From NCBI GenBank assembly GCA_010909165.1, contig MU008149.1, forward strand, positions 310,001 to 374,000: a stretch of DNA of 64,000 nucleotides, read 5' to 3'. The notes beneath the pieces are model-generated. The model saw nothing but the letters and a program-made list of their open reading frames with translations. It was not told the origin of the DNA and ran no database searches. The first letter of the stretch is position 1. Every line of letters starts with the position of its first letter. The translations under genes and the position numbers were made by a program. Positions 13,611-25,719 of the stretch are shown here, one piece after another. Source of the stretch: Anthoceros angustus (taxonomy: Eukaryota; Streptophyta; Anthocerotopsida; Anthocerotales; Anthocerotaceae).

Positions 13611-13848
13611 GTTGAACTCGTTGTGTGCCACCTCAATGCAGAAGAGGGAAGGACCCTCCACGTTCATCGGGTCCAATAGCGCTAGCGATACCTTGCGCGC
13701 ACCATATATGCACGGCTCTCTTCAGCACGAGTTTCATACACGCCAGTTCCATAAGTCGGACCAAACGGCATCATCCTCGTGCATCACGCTACCGCAGGAA
13801 GAGCGTTGCTGCTGCGAACACATGGCCAGGGAAGGAAGACAGCTACTG

Positions 13849-14128
13849 ATGAGAGCTGAAGCAAGAGCCGAGGGCAAGAGCTCAAGGGGTCAAGCAGGAG
13901 CTGGGGCAAGAGCTCAAGAGTCAAGCGACGATGAGAGCTGAAGCAAGAGCCGAGGGCAAGAGCTCAAGGGGTCAAGCAGGAGCTGGGGCAAGAGCTCAAG
14001 AGTCAAGCAGGAGCTGGGGCCTCAAGAGGTCAAGCAGGAGCGGGGCCTCAAGAGGTCAAGCAGGAGCTGGGGCCTCAAGAGGTCAAGAGCTGGGGCCTCA
14101 AGAGGTCAAGCAGGAGCTGGCGAGGGAA
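13849..14128 (-). repeat. Leader minisatellite, unit 1
   Basis: A 79-base block (GATGAGAGCTGAAGCAAGAG to AGAGTCAAGC) occurs twice (about 13849 and 13930), followed by short units of AGGAGCTGGGGCCTCAAGAG type. On the minus strand this is a pyrimidine-rich leader between the TATA box and the coding part. Equivalents are at 20729-20956 and 27561-27785. Confidence 0.85.
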
Positions 14129-14159
14129 GAGAGGAAGTGAGCTTCTAGGGATGGCTGTG

Positions 14160-14178
14160 GGTTCCCTTTATAGGTCCG
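14160..14178 (-). promoter_or_regulatory. F-box family core promoter, unit 1
   Basis: Read on minus it is CGGACCTATAAAGGGAACCC, followed by CACAGCCATCCCTAGAAGCT and a pyrimidine-rich leader. The TATA box, spacer and CCCTAGAA initiator region are shared by ten sites in the window. Confidence 0.75.
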
Positions 14179-14995
14179 AGGAATAGGGAACGAGGGCAGG
14201 AGGTTGGGAGGCCAGGAGTCTGCAAGGACAGCTGACGCATCGCAGCGGAAATTTCCAGCTGAAGCCAGTGGGACAAGCCCGAGCCGGATGCAAAGTGGGT
14301 CACAGGGTCCTGGGCCCTGGCCTTCTGATGCCGAAGTTTCGAAGCTTCCTGGACGGCTCAAGGGCATTTCGCACTCGCCCACAGCGCCAGGATATATACA
14401 TATATGTCTCCGTTAGATGCGTTCGTACATTAGCTACATATTCATGTAGCAATCCGGGACGAGTCCGCATACCCGTTGCACAACGCCGCCCGGGGCCAGC
14501 CGGCAGATTGCATCCAGGCGTGTACGCTGGTTCGCTGGATTGTTCTCGCCGCCCTCCTTCCCCAGTTGCAAGCATCCGACGTTGTAAACCTGAATCTGAT
14601 TTCTACCACAACTAGCGTTCATGCTGAGCTGTTCTTCTTTGTTAAGGGAAAAGATGATGATGGGGAGAGCCCGCCTAGCAAAGGACATGACCCGACCCCG
14701 TTCATGTGTTCTTGGTGCACTCAGTCCACACATTTAACCTCTTTTGTCAGGTTGGATTTCGCGAATATGTTTCCCCATCCTTCCTCAATGCACCCAAAAC
14801 GTGGAGTTCACATGAACTTCCTTCAAAGAAGTGTCGAAATACCAGTTCTCCATGGAAGCCAGACCCACAAGATCCAGCTTATAAAATCATCAAACACAAA
14901 CTTTGGAGACCACGTGAAAGCCCCTTCCACACCCAGTACAGAAACACCGTCTCAACAACATCAGGATTGCTCAGTGACAAGAATCCTGACCGTGT
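14179..14995. repeat. Promoter-upstream R block, unit 1
   Basis: About 800 bases between the chimeric gene's promoter and the 11S-like fragment. Landmarks include CCAGGATATATACATATATG, CCCAGTTGCAAGCATCCGAC, CACACATTTAACCTCTTTTG and ATGCACCCAAAACGTGGAG. Equivalents are at 21011-21835 and 27839-28655 and, diverged, beside the promoters at 34.3, 39.9, 49.2, 56.1 and 60.1 kb. Short open frames occur but no domain is recognisable. Confidence 0.7.
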
Positions 14996-15728
14996 CATGA
15001 AAGCAAAACCAGAAGTTTTGCAGAAAAGTTTCAAGGAACCCCTGCTTAAAAGCAACCTCAGCTGTCCGTCCAGTTCCTTTTAACTTGACGTTTTCAAAAC
15101 TTGGGGAACCTGCTGACGAAGGAAGGCTCCTCTGGCAGCGGCGGCCTGGAGCAGGAGCAGAGGAGACTCCCGCTCCCGCCCGACTCTCGTACCTTCTCCA
15201 CAGCAATGTTGAAGGGTCCTGCAGCCACGTCTTTGGAGCTGGGGAGCCACGATTGTGTTCTGCAACAGGCCAGACGACGCGACACGTTATCTTCATGAGT
15301 CAGAGAGCTGGAGAGTACTGGCTAGAGTCTAGAGTTGGAAAACATTCATGGATGGGTTGTGAGATATACGCTGTCGAAACGGCCGTCTGTCACCAGGTCT
15401 GCACACCTTCACACCATGTAGAAACCAGCGCGGGAAGATCGCGGTCGGCGGAGGAGAGTCGCTGCAGCCCTTTTCCCCGTTGCCCAGTTCCGAAGCCGGA
15501 TTTCACGCTCCACCAGCACAATGCCAGCGCCCCTGGTTCTCCAAGAGCTCGTCTACTGGGCTCTCAAGAGTTCAGGCTCTACGCATCAGCCAGGAATTCC
15601 CTGCTGAAGCCGTGGAGGATTCCTCTGAAATCCTCCTTCTCACGTCCCTGACGCTCATGTCCCCGTCCCCGGCGTCTTTCCCTCCTGCTTTCGCCGCTTT
15701 TGCCGCCGATCAGATGGAACGCCTGCAA
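14996..15728 (-). pseudogene. 11S-globulin-like (cupin) fragment, unit 1
   Basis: By comparison with the better copy at 50.6-51.5 kb, this holds a 5' piece (ending ILHGFSR-type sequence near 15600), a middle piece with NPSMNVFQL (about 15330-15360), and a 3' piece DVAAGPFNIAVEKVRE (about 15185-15235). The last resembles the C-terminal end of 11S seed-storage-type cupins. Stop codons and frame changes separate the pieces. The copy in this window that reads best is itself broken, so no functional member is present. The 270 bases to its right (to 16003) are its upstream flank and hold no gene. Confidence 0.5.
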
Positions 15729-16003
15729 AGACTCTGATACGAGCCGCTGTTACGGATTCCTCTCGCAGCACTGGAACTGCCTCGAGACCAAGGAAAACGG
15801 CAAACGGCAAACGGCGTTCCCTGACCGTTTAGGTTTCCGGCCAACGGACTGCCTGCCCATTTTCGATTTTTACGAAATGGGGCAGGTAATTTCTGTGCAC
15901 GACGAATTTCAATAAAGCCTAGCCCAGGGAACAGTGTGGTGAGGTGGTGAGGCTGCTTCCTGGAGGTGTGGTTGTCTGGGCATGCATGACGTTCTCCAGC
16001 ACG

Positions 16004-16835
16004 GGCCCCTTGTCCAGGTCTGATATTTTGGTGTCTCTTGTATCTTCAGATTGGAGCAGGGTGGTGGAGCTCACATTGGCAGGTGTTGCATTCAAGTGCG
16101 CTGTGTCACATTTAGCTCACGTTTGAAGATGCCAGTCCGCATTGGTCAATTTACGCCTGGCTAGGTGTGTCGGGTATGACTGAGCTGAGGAGATGGTGCT
16201 CCTGAAGGTGGGTCATACAACAAGAACACTGGTTTTACTTCATCAACTGGGTTGTTGTGAATGCTGTGTTTTGAGAAAACGGGTTCTTGGTATGGTGGAT
16301 TAAATTGTGAGGATTCCTCCTTATGTGGTCCTCGTTCACATGTTGTGGTGTTGATACAGGGTCGAAATGGAGATCAGCGTGGTTGTCTGAACCCCTAGGA
16401 GCGCTAGGTGGATTTTGTTTCGGAGTCATGGAGCTTCATTCATGTGTGCAGCAGGACACTATGGAGCAGGCAGAGCCTGATTGCACGGGAGGCTTGGTAG
16501 TTGTACAGAGGGAATGCTCGAGCAGATAGATGATGAGGCTACGAGCATCACAAGGTTAGCACGTGGACGGTACCGTGGTACGTATGAGAACCTGACGGAG
16601 GTAGTGAGATTGTGCAAAATGAAGTTAGTTGCTGCCCACTCAAGAGATGATGCAGCGTCTTTGTCCTCTCTTTAGCCATGGCTATTTCGACAAGCTCGGT
16701 CAAGAGGCAATTTAAAGTTGCAAAACGAGGATAAATACACTCAGGACATGGACGACATGTGATTCGGTTTCGGGATGAGAATTGCTGGGCTTCCAAAGTT
16801 AAATGGTTAGGTTCCTTTGGAGACAAGCCGTTTAT
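16004..16835 (+). pseudogene. Maturase/RT-like fragment N2, recombinant copy
   Basis: Same degraded content as N1. Up to about 16247 its diagnostic bases (TCTCTTGTATC, GGGTGGTGG, ACAACAAGAACAC, CATCAACTGG) agree with the repeat at 29662. From about 16251 (GTTGTTGTGAATGCTGTG, and all the rest) it agrees with N1. It is a hybrid of the two outer copies. Confidence 0.55.
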
Positions 16836-17197
16836 CAGCGGTATCACAACTGTAGGAAGCACGGGGTCATGGCTCAAGAGGAGAATGCTAGCACCGTGGT
16901 GGAAGAGTGGAGTAAAGCACCCAGAAGCGGTTGAACCTGATGGCTGTAAAGCTATTTCTGAATTCAACCACAACTAGCTTCTATGTTGCACCCAATTCAC
17001 ACATTTAACCTCTCCTGCCAGACTGGATTTCGATGGATTTATGCTGGATTATGCTTCCTGCTCCTTCCCCAAGCACCCAACCGAGCATACCACATGAACT
17101 TCTCCAGGCGGAATGGTGGTAAGACATCGTTTGACACATGGGTGCAGTACCGTTGTTTCTTCATGAACAGCCAGCTCATGTATCCGGTGGTTCGCAG

Positions 17198-18255
17198 GTA
17201 GCAGGGTTTGAAGGGTTTATGAGATAGGACGGATTTTCCGCAATGAGGGCATATCCACTCAGCACAACCCAGAATACACCTACATAGAGGTCGGGAAATC
17301 GCACCACATCTTTGCTCTTGATTGGCCACTTTGGTTCTCAATTGGTCCAGTACCCACTGAGTTACTTGACTGCTGTGAACAGAGTTTTGGCAACACTGCT
17401 GTAGTAGTGCATGTTCCCAAAATTGTCAGCAATACTCCAAGCGAGAAGGTCAGCTTTGGCGCTTATGGATGCCTGACATTGACTGAGAGTCACCTCCTCG
17501 CATGTCCCTCTCTTTCTTGCAAACCGATCTATCAGGCGTATGCGGATTACAATGATATGATGATCCTTGCCGAGGAGCACGTTGAGAAGTTTGTGCATTA
17601 GCAGTCCACCTCTTGGAGACTAACAAGCCCTTGGTCATTGTCCATCAGCAGTTGGGCACGTCTTGAATGAGGTGAGCTGTGCTCAGACATGGTCTGTTCA
17701 GTACATTGTTCAATGTGTCACATGCATTCCTCACTCTGTTAAATATGTTGTGAGTGTAGCTTGATTGCCTGCTATATAAAATCAGGACTTTGAAGCTGCT
17801 GTGGAAAAACTTTGATCCGACCAACTTTTGTTATGGATCATCCAGTGAAATCTCCCCATACCCAATACTTAGCAAGGAAAGCCGGGATTTTTCAGTCAGG
17901 AAGGGAACCAAAATTCTGACTACCTAATAAGGATTATTAGCTGCTTATCCTCGGCCATCCTTATCATCAGCTCACATTCTCACAGGTGCCCGAAAATGAT
18001 CAGTGTTTCAATCTTCTTTATCTGTCATTTTTAGAGCTGATGGTTTCTTCCTGGTTGGGTCTAGTATTTGTTGCAGTCCCAGTTCGCCACATTTCGGCAT
18101 ACGGTGATTTCCACGAGGCAGGTGACGAGAAACAAGTTACGAGAAACTGTGCAACACATCGCAGTGCACTTTCCTGCCAGACTCAAGTAGGCCGAAAAAG
18201 CGCCAGCTTGAAGAGCAGCTGCAAAAGCGGGCTCGCCCGCTTAATTCACCCTGAG
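17198..18255 (+). pseudogene. Lysyl-tRNA synthetase fragment, unit 2
   Basis: Same exon pieces as in unit 1. One G is missing in the run after GGGTTTGAA (about 17213), which breaks the frame inside motif 2, while the last exon keeps the G lost in unit 1. Neither copy has all pieces in frame. Confidence 0.75.
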
Positions 18256-18636
18256 GTAAGTATTTGAAGGTTCAGTTGTATGGCCTCATTAGGCTTCCCA
18301 TGTTTAGCATGGTTGCATGATGTTAGCATCTAGACACTGCACAGCACCGCTCATGGTTTGCATACCCAGCAATGGAATGTCTGACCACACCCTTTAAAGC
18401 GACCAAGCAGTCAAAAGCTCGGCGTGCATCTTCCAGTTCGCCACATTTTGTTCATGTTGCAACGCAGGTGCCAAGCAGTATGTCATCTAGGAGTCCTCTG
18501 CTTGTCACCTGTGAGAATGTGAGCTGATGATAAGGATGGCCGAGGATAAGCAGCTAATAATCCTCATTAGGTAGTCAGGAGTACATGTGGAGTAAACCAT
18601 GAGCGGTGCTGTCCAGTGTCTAGATGCTAACATCAT
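17916..18636. repeat. Interleaved inverted repeats, unit 2
   Basis: Same A, B, A', B' arrangement as in unit 1, carried along by the tandem duplication. Confidence 0.88.
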
Positions 18637-18884
18637 ATGTGTGCAATACAGACTCATGTGTGCAATAGGGTACATGTGTGGAGTCCCGTTCCACAGTCTC
18701 CGACTACACTTGAAGTGTCGTAACCTTAGAATTCACTATCCATAAACTAGATATATGGCCTGTAACAAAGACAAATCTAGACTACTGAGCTCCTGGAGAT
18801 CTCCCGTGTATGTATGTGCATACATGCATAATCAGGAGCAGGAGCAGGTCCTGAGCTTCGTCCTGAAGTCTCCTACATAGATAC

Positions 18885-21010
18885 TCACCAGTGCCTAGGG
18901 AAGAAGGCCCGCCAGGGGCATATACCTGTAATCTAGGCTGTTGGGTTGCGTCACCAGGCCGATGACGTAAAGGTGATGGGCGCAAGCGGCAGGCAGGGGA
19001 GGCGCTGGGGCACAACCATGGGGCCGTTGGAGCAGCCACTTCAGCACGCCCGTGCTCTGCACCACAACAACAGCCAGCAGCATCGCAGCTAGCACAAACC
19101 ACGTCCACAAGTAATCGCTACCGATGGTGGCGTCTTCCTCCAGCTCGGACAGGAAAGCTGAGCAGGACCTAGGCGCTCATTCACCAGGGTGCTTCCATTA
19201 GAAGAAGCTCCGTACAATGCGGGCAATGACCAACATGAGGATCACAACTGCCGCAGCATGAGAGCTTCACGACCTTGATATGGCCGCAGGGGAACATGCT
19301 GCTGCCGAGCTCATCCAAGAACCCATCCGAGGGAGCTAAGCCAGACGGCTTCATGCCCAGCGTGCGGCCTCCAGCACCGCCCGTACTTGGATCGATGCTG
19401 CCCCGGCCGGGTGCCCAGCATCCTCCCGAAGCAGAGGAGCAGCAAGACGTCAACCACCTTTGGCCCGCACACGTCCATCACCGTCACCAGTCGCCGCTGG
19501 CCCGTCCGCTGCACGAAGATGGCCATGGCGTGAGCGATGGCGGCCTCCTCAGAGGGTTAAAACCTACAGGCAGTAGTCGAATGATCAGCGCGGGGATACA
19601 AAGGGCGGCCAGCCGGGGTACCAAGGGAAACCGTAGGCTAACCTCTGACTGTGTAGGCTCAAGCTCCAGGCTGCGTCACGCGGTAGGACATCACGAAGGT
19701 GCACCCGGTATTCCGGCCCCGTCGATGTGGGTGGTACCGGTGGCCAGTGACATGTCCCGCGACCTCATGGCCTGCACATGCATGCGTATAAGGATACATC
19801 AGCCAAGGTGCTTGCAAACCAAGCTTGTGGCATTCTGCAAGCAATTGCAAGCAAACAAGCTGCTGGAATGATGGGAGTTATCAAGACCACACTCGCATAG
19901 CGCATTAAGATGATGAGCAAAGGGAGTTTGCGTTGGTTGATTACCTTGCCGGCAGCGCAGCGGATGTGGAGGTCGGCGTGGCTCCCGACCAGGCGCCTCC
20001 AGGCAGGCAGGTGGCCAAACCAGGAGTGGAACACATTGGCATCCTCGTCCACCCGTAGCGCCTCCTCCGCCATGCCGGCAAGGTTGGGGATGATGATGGA
20101 GGGATCCAGCTGGGAGCCATGGCGAAGTTCCTGCAGCTTGCAACCGGGATGGGGTATACATCCTGAGAAACATGGGGTGAAGGCGGAGGGATTGAGAAGA
20201 GGCAAGAGCAGCTCCATGGCCAGAGAACAAAAGCAATGAGGCTCCATGGCCAGAGAACAAAAGCAATGAGGCTCCACGGCCAGAGAACAAAAGCAATGAG
20301 GCTCCATGGCCAGACAACAACACCATGGAGACTATAGCCACACAACAACAACAACGAGACTCCATAGCCACACCACAACAACAACTACGAGGTTCTATAG
20401 CCACACCACAACAACTACAAGGAGGCACCATGGCCAGACAACTTAAACAACGAGAACGAGGCTACGTGGCCACACAGCAACAACAATGAGTTGAACTCGT
20501 TGTGTGCCACCTCAATGCAGAAGAGGGAAGGACCCTCCACGTTCATCGGGTCCAATAGCGCTAGCGATACCTTGCGCGCACCATATATGCACGGCTCTCT
20601 TCAGCACGAGTTTCATACACGCCAGTTCCATAAGTCGGACCAAACGGCATCATCCTCGTGCATCACGCTACCGCAGGAAGAGCGTTGCTGCTGCGAACAC
20701 ATGGCCAGGGAAGGAAGACAGCTACTGACGATGAGAGCTGAAGCAAGAGCCGAGGGCAAGAGCTCAAGGGGTCAAGCAGGAGCTGGGGCAAGAGCTCAAG
20801 AGTCAAGCGACGATGAGAGCTGAAGCAAGAGCCGAGGGCAAGAGCTCAAGGGGTCAAGCAGGAGCTGGGGCAAGAGCTCAAGAGTCAAGCAGGAGCTGGG
20901 GGCCTCAAGAGGTCAAGCAGGAGCGGGGCCTCAAGAGGTCAAGCAGGAGCTGGCGAGGGAAGAGAGGAAGTGAGCTTCTAGGGATGGCTGTGGGTTCCCT
21001 TTATAGGTCC
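18885..21010 (-). pseudogene. Chimeric F-box family relative, unit 2
   Basis: Same architecture as the unit 1 copy. Here one frame (19765-20307) runs from the decapeptide repeat through HIRCAAGK and on into the presumed intron. The decapeptide array is shortened by small deletions near 20330. The cysteine/histidine segment and the kelch-like tag sit in other frames. Confidence 0.55.
20992..21010 (-). promoter_or_regulatory. F-box family core promoter, unit 2
   Basis: Same TATAAAGGGAACCC core and CCCTAGAAGCTCACTTCC leader as in unit 1, on the minus strand. Confidence 0.75.
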
Positions 21011-21835
21011 GAGGGAATAGGGAACGAGGGCAGGAGGTTGGGAGGCCAGGAGTCTGCAAGGACAGCTGACGCATCGCAGCGGAAATTTCCAGCTGAAGCC
21101 AGTGGGACAAGCCTGAGCCGGATGCAAAGTGGGTCACAGGGTCCTGGGCCCTGGCCTTCTGATGCCGAAGTTTCCGAAGCTTCCTGGACGGCTCAAGGGC
21201 ATTTCGCACTCGCCCACAGCGCCAGGATATATACATATATGTCTCCGTTAGATGCGTTCGTACATTAGCTACATATTCATGTAGCAATCCGGGACGAGTC
21301 CGCATACCTGTTGCACAACGCCGCCGGGGCCAGCCGGCAGATTGCATCCAGGCGTGTACGCTGGTTCGCTGGTTTGTTCTCGCCGCCCTCCTTCCCCAGT
21401 TGCAAGCATCCGACGTTGTAAACCTGAATCTGATTTCTACCACAACTAGCGTTCATGCTGAGCTGTTCTTCTTTGTTAAGGGAAAAGATGATGATGGGGA
21501 GAGCCCGCCTAGCAAAGGACATGACCCGACCCTGTTCATGTGTTCTTGGTGCACTCAGTCCACACATTTAACCTCTTTTGTCAGGTTGGATTTCGCGAAT
21601 ATGTTTCCCATCCTTCCTCAATGCACCCAAAACGTGGAGTTCACATGAACTTCCTTCAAAGAAGTGTCGAAATACCAGTTCTCCATGGAAGCCAGACCCA
21701 CAAGATCCAGCTTATAAAAATCATCAAACACAAACTTTGGAGACCACGTGAAAGCCCCTTCCACACCCAGTACAGAAACACCGTCTCAACAACATCAGGA
21801 TTGCTCAGTGACAAGAATCCTGACCGTGTCATGAA

Positions 21836-22560
21836 AGCAAAACCAGAAGTTTTGCAGAAAAGTTTCAAGGAACCCCTGCTTAAAAGCAACCTCAGCTGTC
21901 CGTCCAGTTCCTTTTAACTTGACGTTTTCAAAACTTGGGGAACCTGCTGACGAAGGAAGGCTCCCTCTGGCAGCGGCGGCCTGGAGCAGGAGCAGAGGAG
22001 ACTCCGCTCCCGCCTGACTCTCTCGTACCTTCTCCACAGCAATGTTGAAGGGTCCTGCAGCCACGTCTTTGGAGCTGGGGAGCCACGATTGTGTTCTGCA
22101 ACAGGCCAGACGACGCGACACGTTATCTTCATGAGTCAGAGAGCTGGAGAGTACTGGCTAGAGTCTAGAGTTGGAAAACATTCATGGATGGGTTGTGAGA
22201 TATACGCTGTCGAAACGGCCGTCTGTCACCAGGTCTGCACACCTTCACACCATGTAGAAACCAGCGCGGAAGATCGCGGTCGGCGGAGGAGAGTCGCTGC
22301 AGCCCTTTTCCCCGTTGCCCAGTTCCGAAGCCGGATTTCACGCTCCACCAGCACAATGCCAGCGCCCCTGGTTCTCCAAGAGCTCGTCTACTGGGCTCTC
22401 AAGAGTTCAGGCTCTACGCATCAGCCAGGAATTCCTGCTGAAGCCGTGGAGGATTCCTCTGAAATCCTCCTTCTCACGTCCCTGACGCTCATGTCCCCGT
22501 CCCCGGCGTCTTTCCTCCTGCTTTCGCCGCTTTTGCCGCCGATCAGATGGAACGCCTGCA
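21836..22560 (-). pseudogene. 11S-globulin-like fragment, unit 2
   Basis: Same pieces and breaks as in unit 1, with small insertions and deletions around the 3' piece at about 21960-22020. Confidence 0.5.
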
Positions 22561-22836
22561 AAGACTCTGATACGAGCCGCTGTTACGGATTCCTCTCGCA
22601 GCACTGGAACTGCCTCGAGACCAAGGAAAACGGCAAACGGCAAACGGCGTTCCCTGACCGTTTAGGTTTCCGGCCAACGGACTGCCTGCCCATTTTCGAT
22701 TTTACGAAATGGGGCAGGTAATTTCCTGTGCACGACGAATTTCAATAAAGCCCAGCCCAGGGAACAGTGTGGTGAGGTGGTGAGGCTGCTTCCTGGAGGT
22801 GTGGTTGTCTGGGCATGCATGACGTTCTCCAGCACG

Positions 22837-23668
22837 GGCCCCTTGTCCAGGTCTGATATTTTGGTGTCTCTTGTATCTTCAGATTGGAGCAGGTGGTGGA
22901 GCTCACATTGGCAGGTGTTGCATTCAAGTGCGCTGTGTCACATTTAGCTCACGTTTGAAGATGCCAGTCCGCATTGGTCAATTTACGCCTGGCTAGGTGT
23001 GTCGGGTATGACTGAGCTGAGGAGATGGTGCTCCTGAAGGTGGGTCATACAACAAGAACACTGGTTTTACTTCATCAACTGGGTTGTTGTGAATGCTGTG
23101 TTTTGAGAAAACGGGTTCTTGGTATGGTGGATTAAATTGTGAGGATTCCTCCTTATGTGGTCCTCGTTCACATGTTGTGGTGTTGATACAGGGTCGAAAT
23201 GGAGATCAGCGTGGTTGTCTGAACCCCTAGGAGCGCTAGGTGGATTTTGTTTCGGAGTCATGGAGCTTCATTCATGTGTGCAGCAGGACACTATGGAGCA
23301 GGCAGAGCCTGATTGCACGGGAGGCTTGGTAGTTGTACAGAGGGAATGCTCGAGCAGATAGATGATGAGGCTACGAGCATCACAAGGTTAGCACGTGGAC
23401 GGTACCGTGGTACGTATGAGAACCTGACGGAGGTAGTGAGATTGTGCAAAATGAAGTTAGTTGCTGCCCACTCAAGAGATGATGCAGCGTCTTTGTCCTC
23501 TCTTTAGCCATGGCTATTTCGACAAGCTCGGTCAAGAGGCAATTTAAAGTTGCAAAACGAGGATAAATACACTCAGGACATGGACGACATGTGATTCTGG
23601 TTTCGGGATGAGAATTGCTGGGCTTCCAAAGTTAAATGGTTAGGTTCCTTTGGAGACAAGCCGTTTAT
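22837..23668 (+). pseudogene. Maturase/RT-like fragment N3, recombinant copy
   Basis: It is nearly identical to N2, including the switch from right-end type to left-end type sequence at about 23079-23087. The pattern shows that the third unit arose from an already recombinant junction or by gene conversion. Confidence 0.55.
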
Positions 23669-24029
23669 CAGCGGTATCACAACTGTAGGAAGCACGGGGT
23701 CATGGCTCAAGAGGAGAATGCTAGCACCGTGGTGGAAGAGTGGAGTAAAGCACCCAGAAGCGGTTGAACCTGATGGCTGTAAAGCTATTTCTGAATTCAA
23801 CCACAACTAGCTTCTATGTTGCACCCAATTCACACATTTAACCTCTCCTGCCAGACTGGATTTCGATGGATTTATGCTGGATTATGCTTCCGCTCCTTCC
23901 CCAAGCACCCAACCGAGCATACCACATGAACTTCTCCAGGCGGAATGGTGGTAAGACATCGTTTGACACATGGGTGCAGTACCGTTGTTTCTTCATGAAC
24001 AGCCAGCTCATGTATCCGGTGGTTCGCAG

Positions 24030-25085
24030 GTAGCAGGGTTTGAAGGGTTTATGAGATAGGACGGATTTTCCGCAATGAGGGCATATCCACTCAGCACAAC
24101 CCAGAATACACCTACATAGAGGTCGGGAAATCGCACCACATCTTTGCTCTTGATTGGCCACTTTGGTTCTCAATTGGTCCAGTACCCACTGAGTTACTTG
24201 ACTGCTGTGAACAGAGTTTTGGCAACACTGCTGTAGTAGTGCATGTTCCCAAAATTGTCAGCAATACTCCAAGCGGAGAAGGTCAGCTTTGGCGCTTATG
24301 GATGCCTGACATTGACTGAGAGTCACCTCCTCGCATGTCCCTCTTTCTTGCAAACCGATCTATCAGGCGTATGCGGATTACAATGATATGATGATCCTTG
24401 CCGAGGAGCACGTTGAGAAGTTTGTGCATTAGCAGTCCACCTCTTGGAGACTAACAAGCCCTTGGTCATTGTCCATCAGCAGTTGGGCACGTCTTGAATG
24501 AGGTGAGCTGTGCTCAGACATGGTCTGTTCAGTACATTGTTCAATGTGTCACATGCATTCCTCACTCTGTTAAATATGTTGTGAGTGTAGCTTGATTGCC
24601 TGCTATATAAAATCAGGACTTTGAAGCTGCTGTGGAAAAACTTTGATCCGACCAACTTTTGTTATGGATCATCCAGTGAAATCTCCCCATACCCAATACT
24701 TAGCAAGGAAAGCTGGGATTTTTCAGTCAGGAAGGAACCAAAATTCTGACTACCTAATAAGGATTATTAGCTGCTTATCCTCGGCCATCCTTATCATCAG
24801 CTCACATTCTCACAGGTGCCCGAAAATGATCAGTGTTTCAATCTTCTTTATCTGTCATTTTAGAGCTGATGGTTTCTTCCTGGTTGGGTCTAGTATTTGT
24901 TGCAGTCCCAGTTCGCCACATTTCGGCATACGGTGATTTCCACGAGGCAGGTGACGAGAAACAAGTTACGAGAAACTGTGCAACACATCGCAGTGCACTT
25001 TCCTGCCAGACTCCAAGTAGGCCGAAAAGCGCCAGCTTGAAGAGCAGCTGCAAAAGCGGGCTCGCCCGCTTAATTCACCCCTGAG
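24030..25085 (+). pseudogene. Lysyl-tRNA synthetase fragment, unit 3
   Basis: Same exon pieces as in units 1 and 2, with the same motif 2 frameshift as unit 2. The TFVMDHPVKSP piece is open at 24643-24710. A further base is lost in the AAAAAG run before KRQLEE. It ends at the same GTAAGT donor. Confidence 0.75.
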
Positions 25086-25469
25086 GTAAGTATTTGAAGG
25101 TTCAGTTGTATGGCCTCATTAGGCTTCCCATGTTTAGCATGGTTGCATGATGTTAGCATCTAGACACTGCACAGCACCGCTCATGGTTTGCATACCCAGC
25201 AATGGAATGTCTGACCACACCCTTTAAAGCGACCAAGCAGTCAAAAGCTCGGCGTGCATCTTCCAGTTCGCCACATTTTGTTCATGCCCGCAACGCAGGT
25301 GCCAAGCAGTATGTCATCTAGGAGTCCTCTGCTTGTCACCTGTGAGAATGTGAGCTGATGATAAGGATGGCCGAGGATAAGCAGCTAATAATCCTCATTA
25401 GGTAGTCAGGAGTACATGTGTGGAGTAAACCATGAGCGGTGCTGTCCAGTGTCTAGATGCTAACATCAT
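24746..25469. repeat. Interleaved inverted repeats, unit 3
   Basis: Same A, B, A', B' arrangement as in unit 1, carried along by the tandem duplication. Confidence 0.88.
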
Positions 25470-25719
25470 ATGTGTGCAATACAGACTCATGTGTGCAATA
25501 GGGTACATGTGGAGTCCCGTTCCACAGTCTCCGACTACACTTGAAGTGTCGTAACCTTAGAATTCACTATCCATAAACTAGATATATGGCCTGTAACAAA
25601 GACAAATCTAGACTACTGAGCTCCTGGAGATCTCCTGTGTATGTATGTGCATACATGCATAATCAGGAGCAGGAGCAGGTCCTGAGCTTCGTCCTGAAGT
25701 CTCCTACATAGATACTCAC

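Larger units (their letters stand above)
12004..14178 (-). pseudogene. Chimeric F-box family relative, unit 1
   Basis: It starts from the family promoter at 14160-14178 and a polypyrimidine leader. The N-terminal part matches the intact F-box gene only weakly (a YET motif, then DPMNVEG-like sequence). It then contains an in-frame minisatellite giving a repeated SLAMEPHCFC decapeptide, and a segment ending HADLHIRCAAGK at a good donor (13064, AAG then GTAATC). Further left are blocks I do not recognise: MDVCGPKVVDVLLLLCFGR, a Cys/His-rich CGSCDPHVGHCPHC, and a hydrophobic helix AAMLLAVVVVQSTGVLKW. The end is a short kelch-like tag, VIGLVTQPNSLDYR (about 12036-12108), that matches VLGLVTEPNSPDYR of the intact gene. 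The F-box itself and most of the kelch-like region are missing. No single frame connects the parts; it may be a spliced or dead fusion. Confidence 0.55.
16004..22836 (+). repeat. Tandem unit 2 (6,833 bases)
   Basis: It has the same content and order as unit 1. Its first 245 bases differ from unit 1 and instead match the diverged repeat at 29662, while everything after about 16255 follows unit 1. It therefore begins with a recombinant junction. Confidence 0.95.
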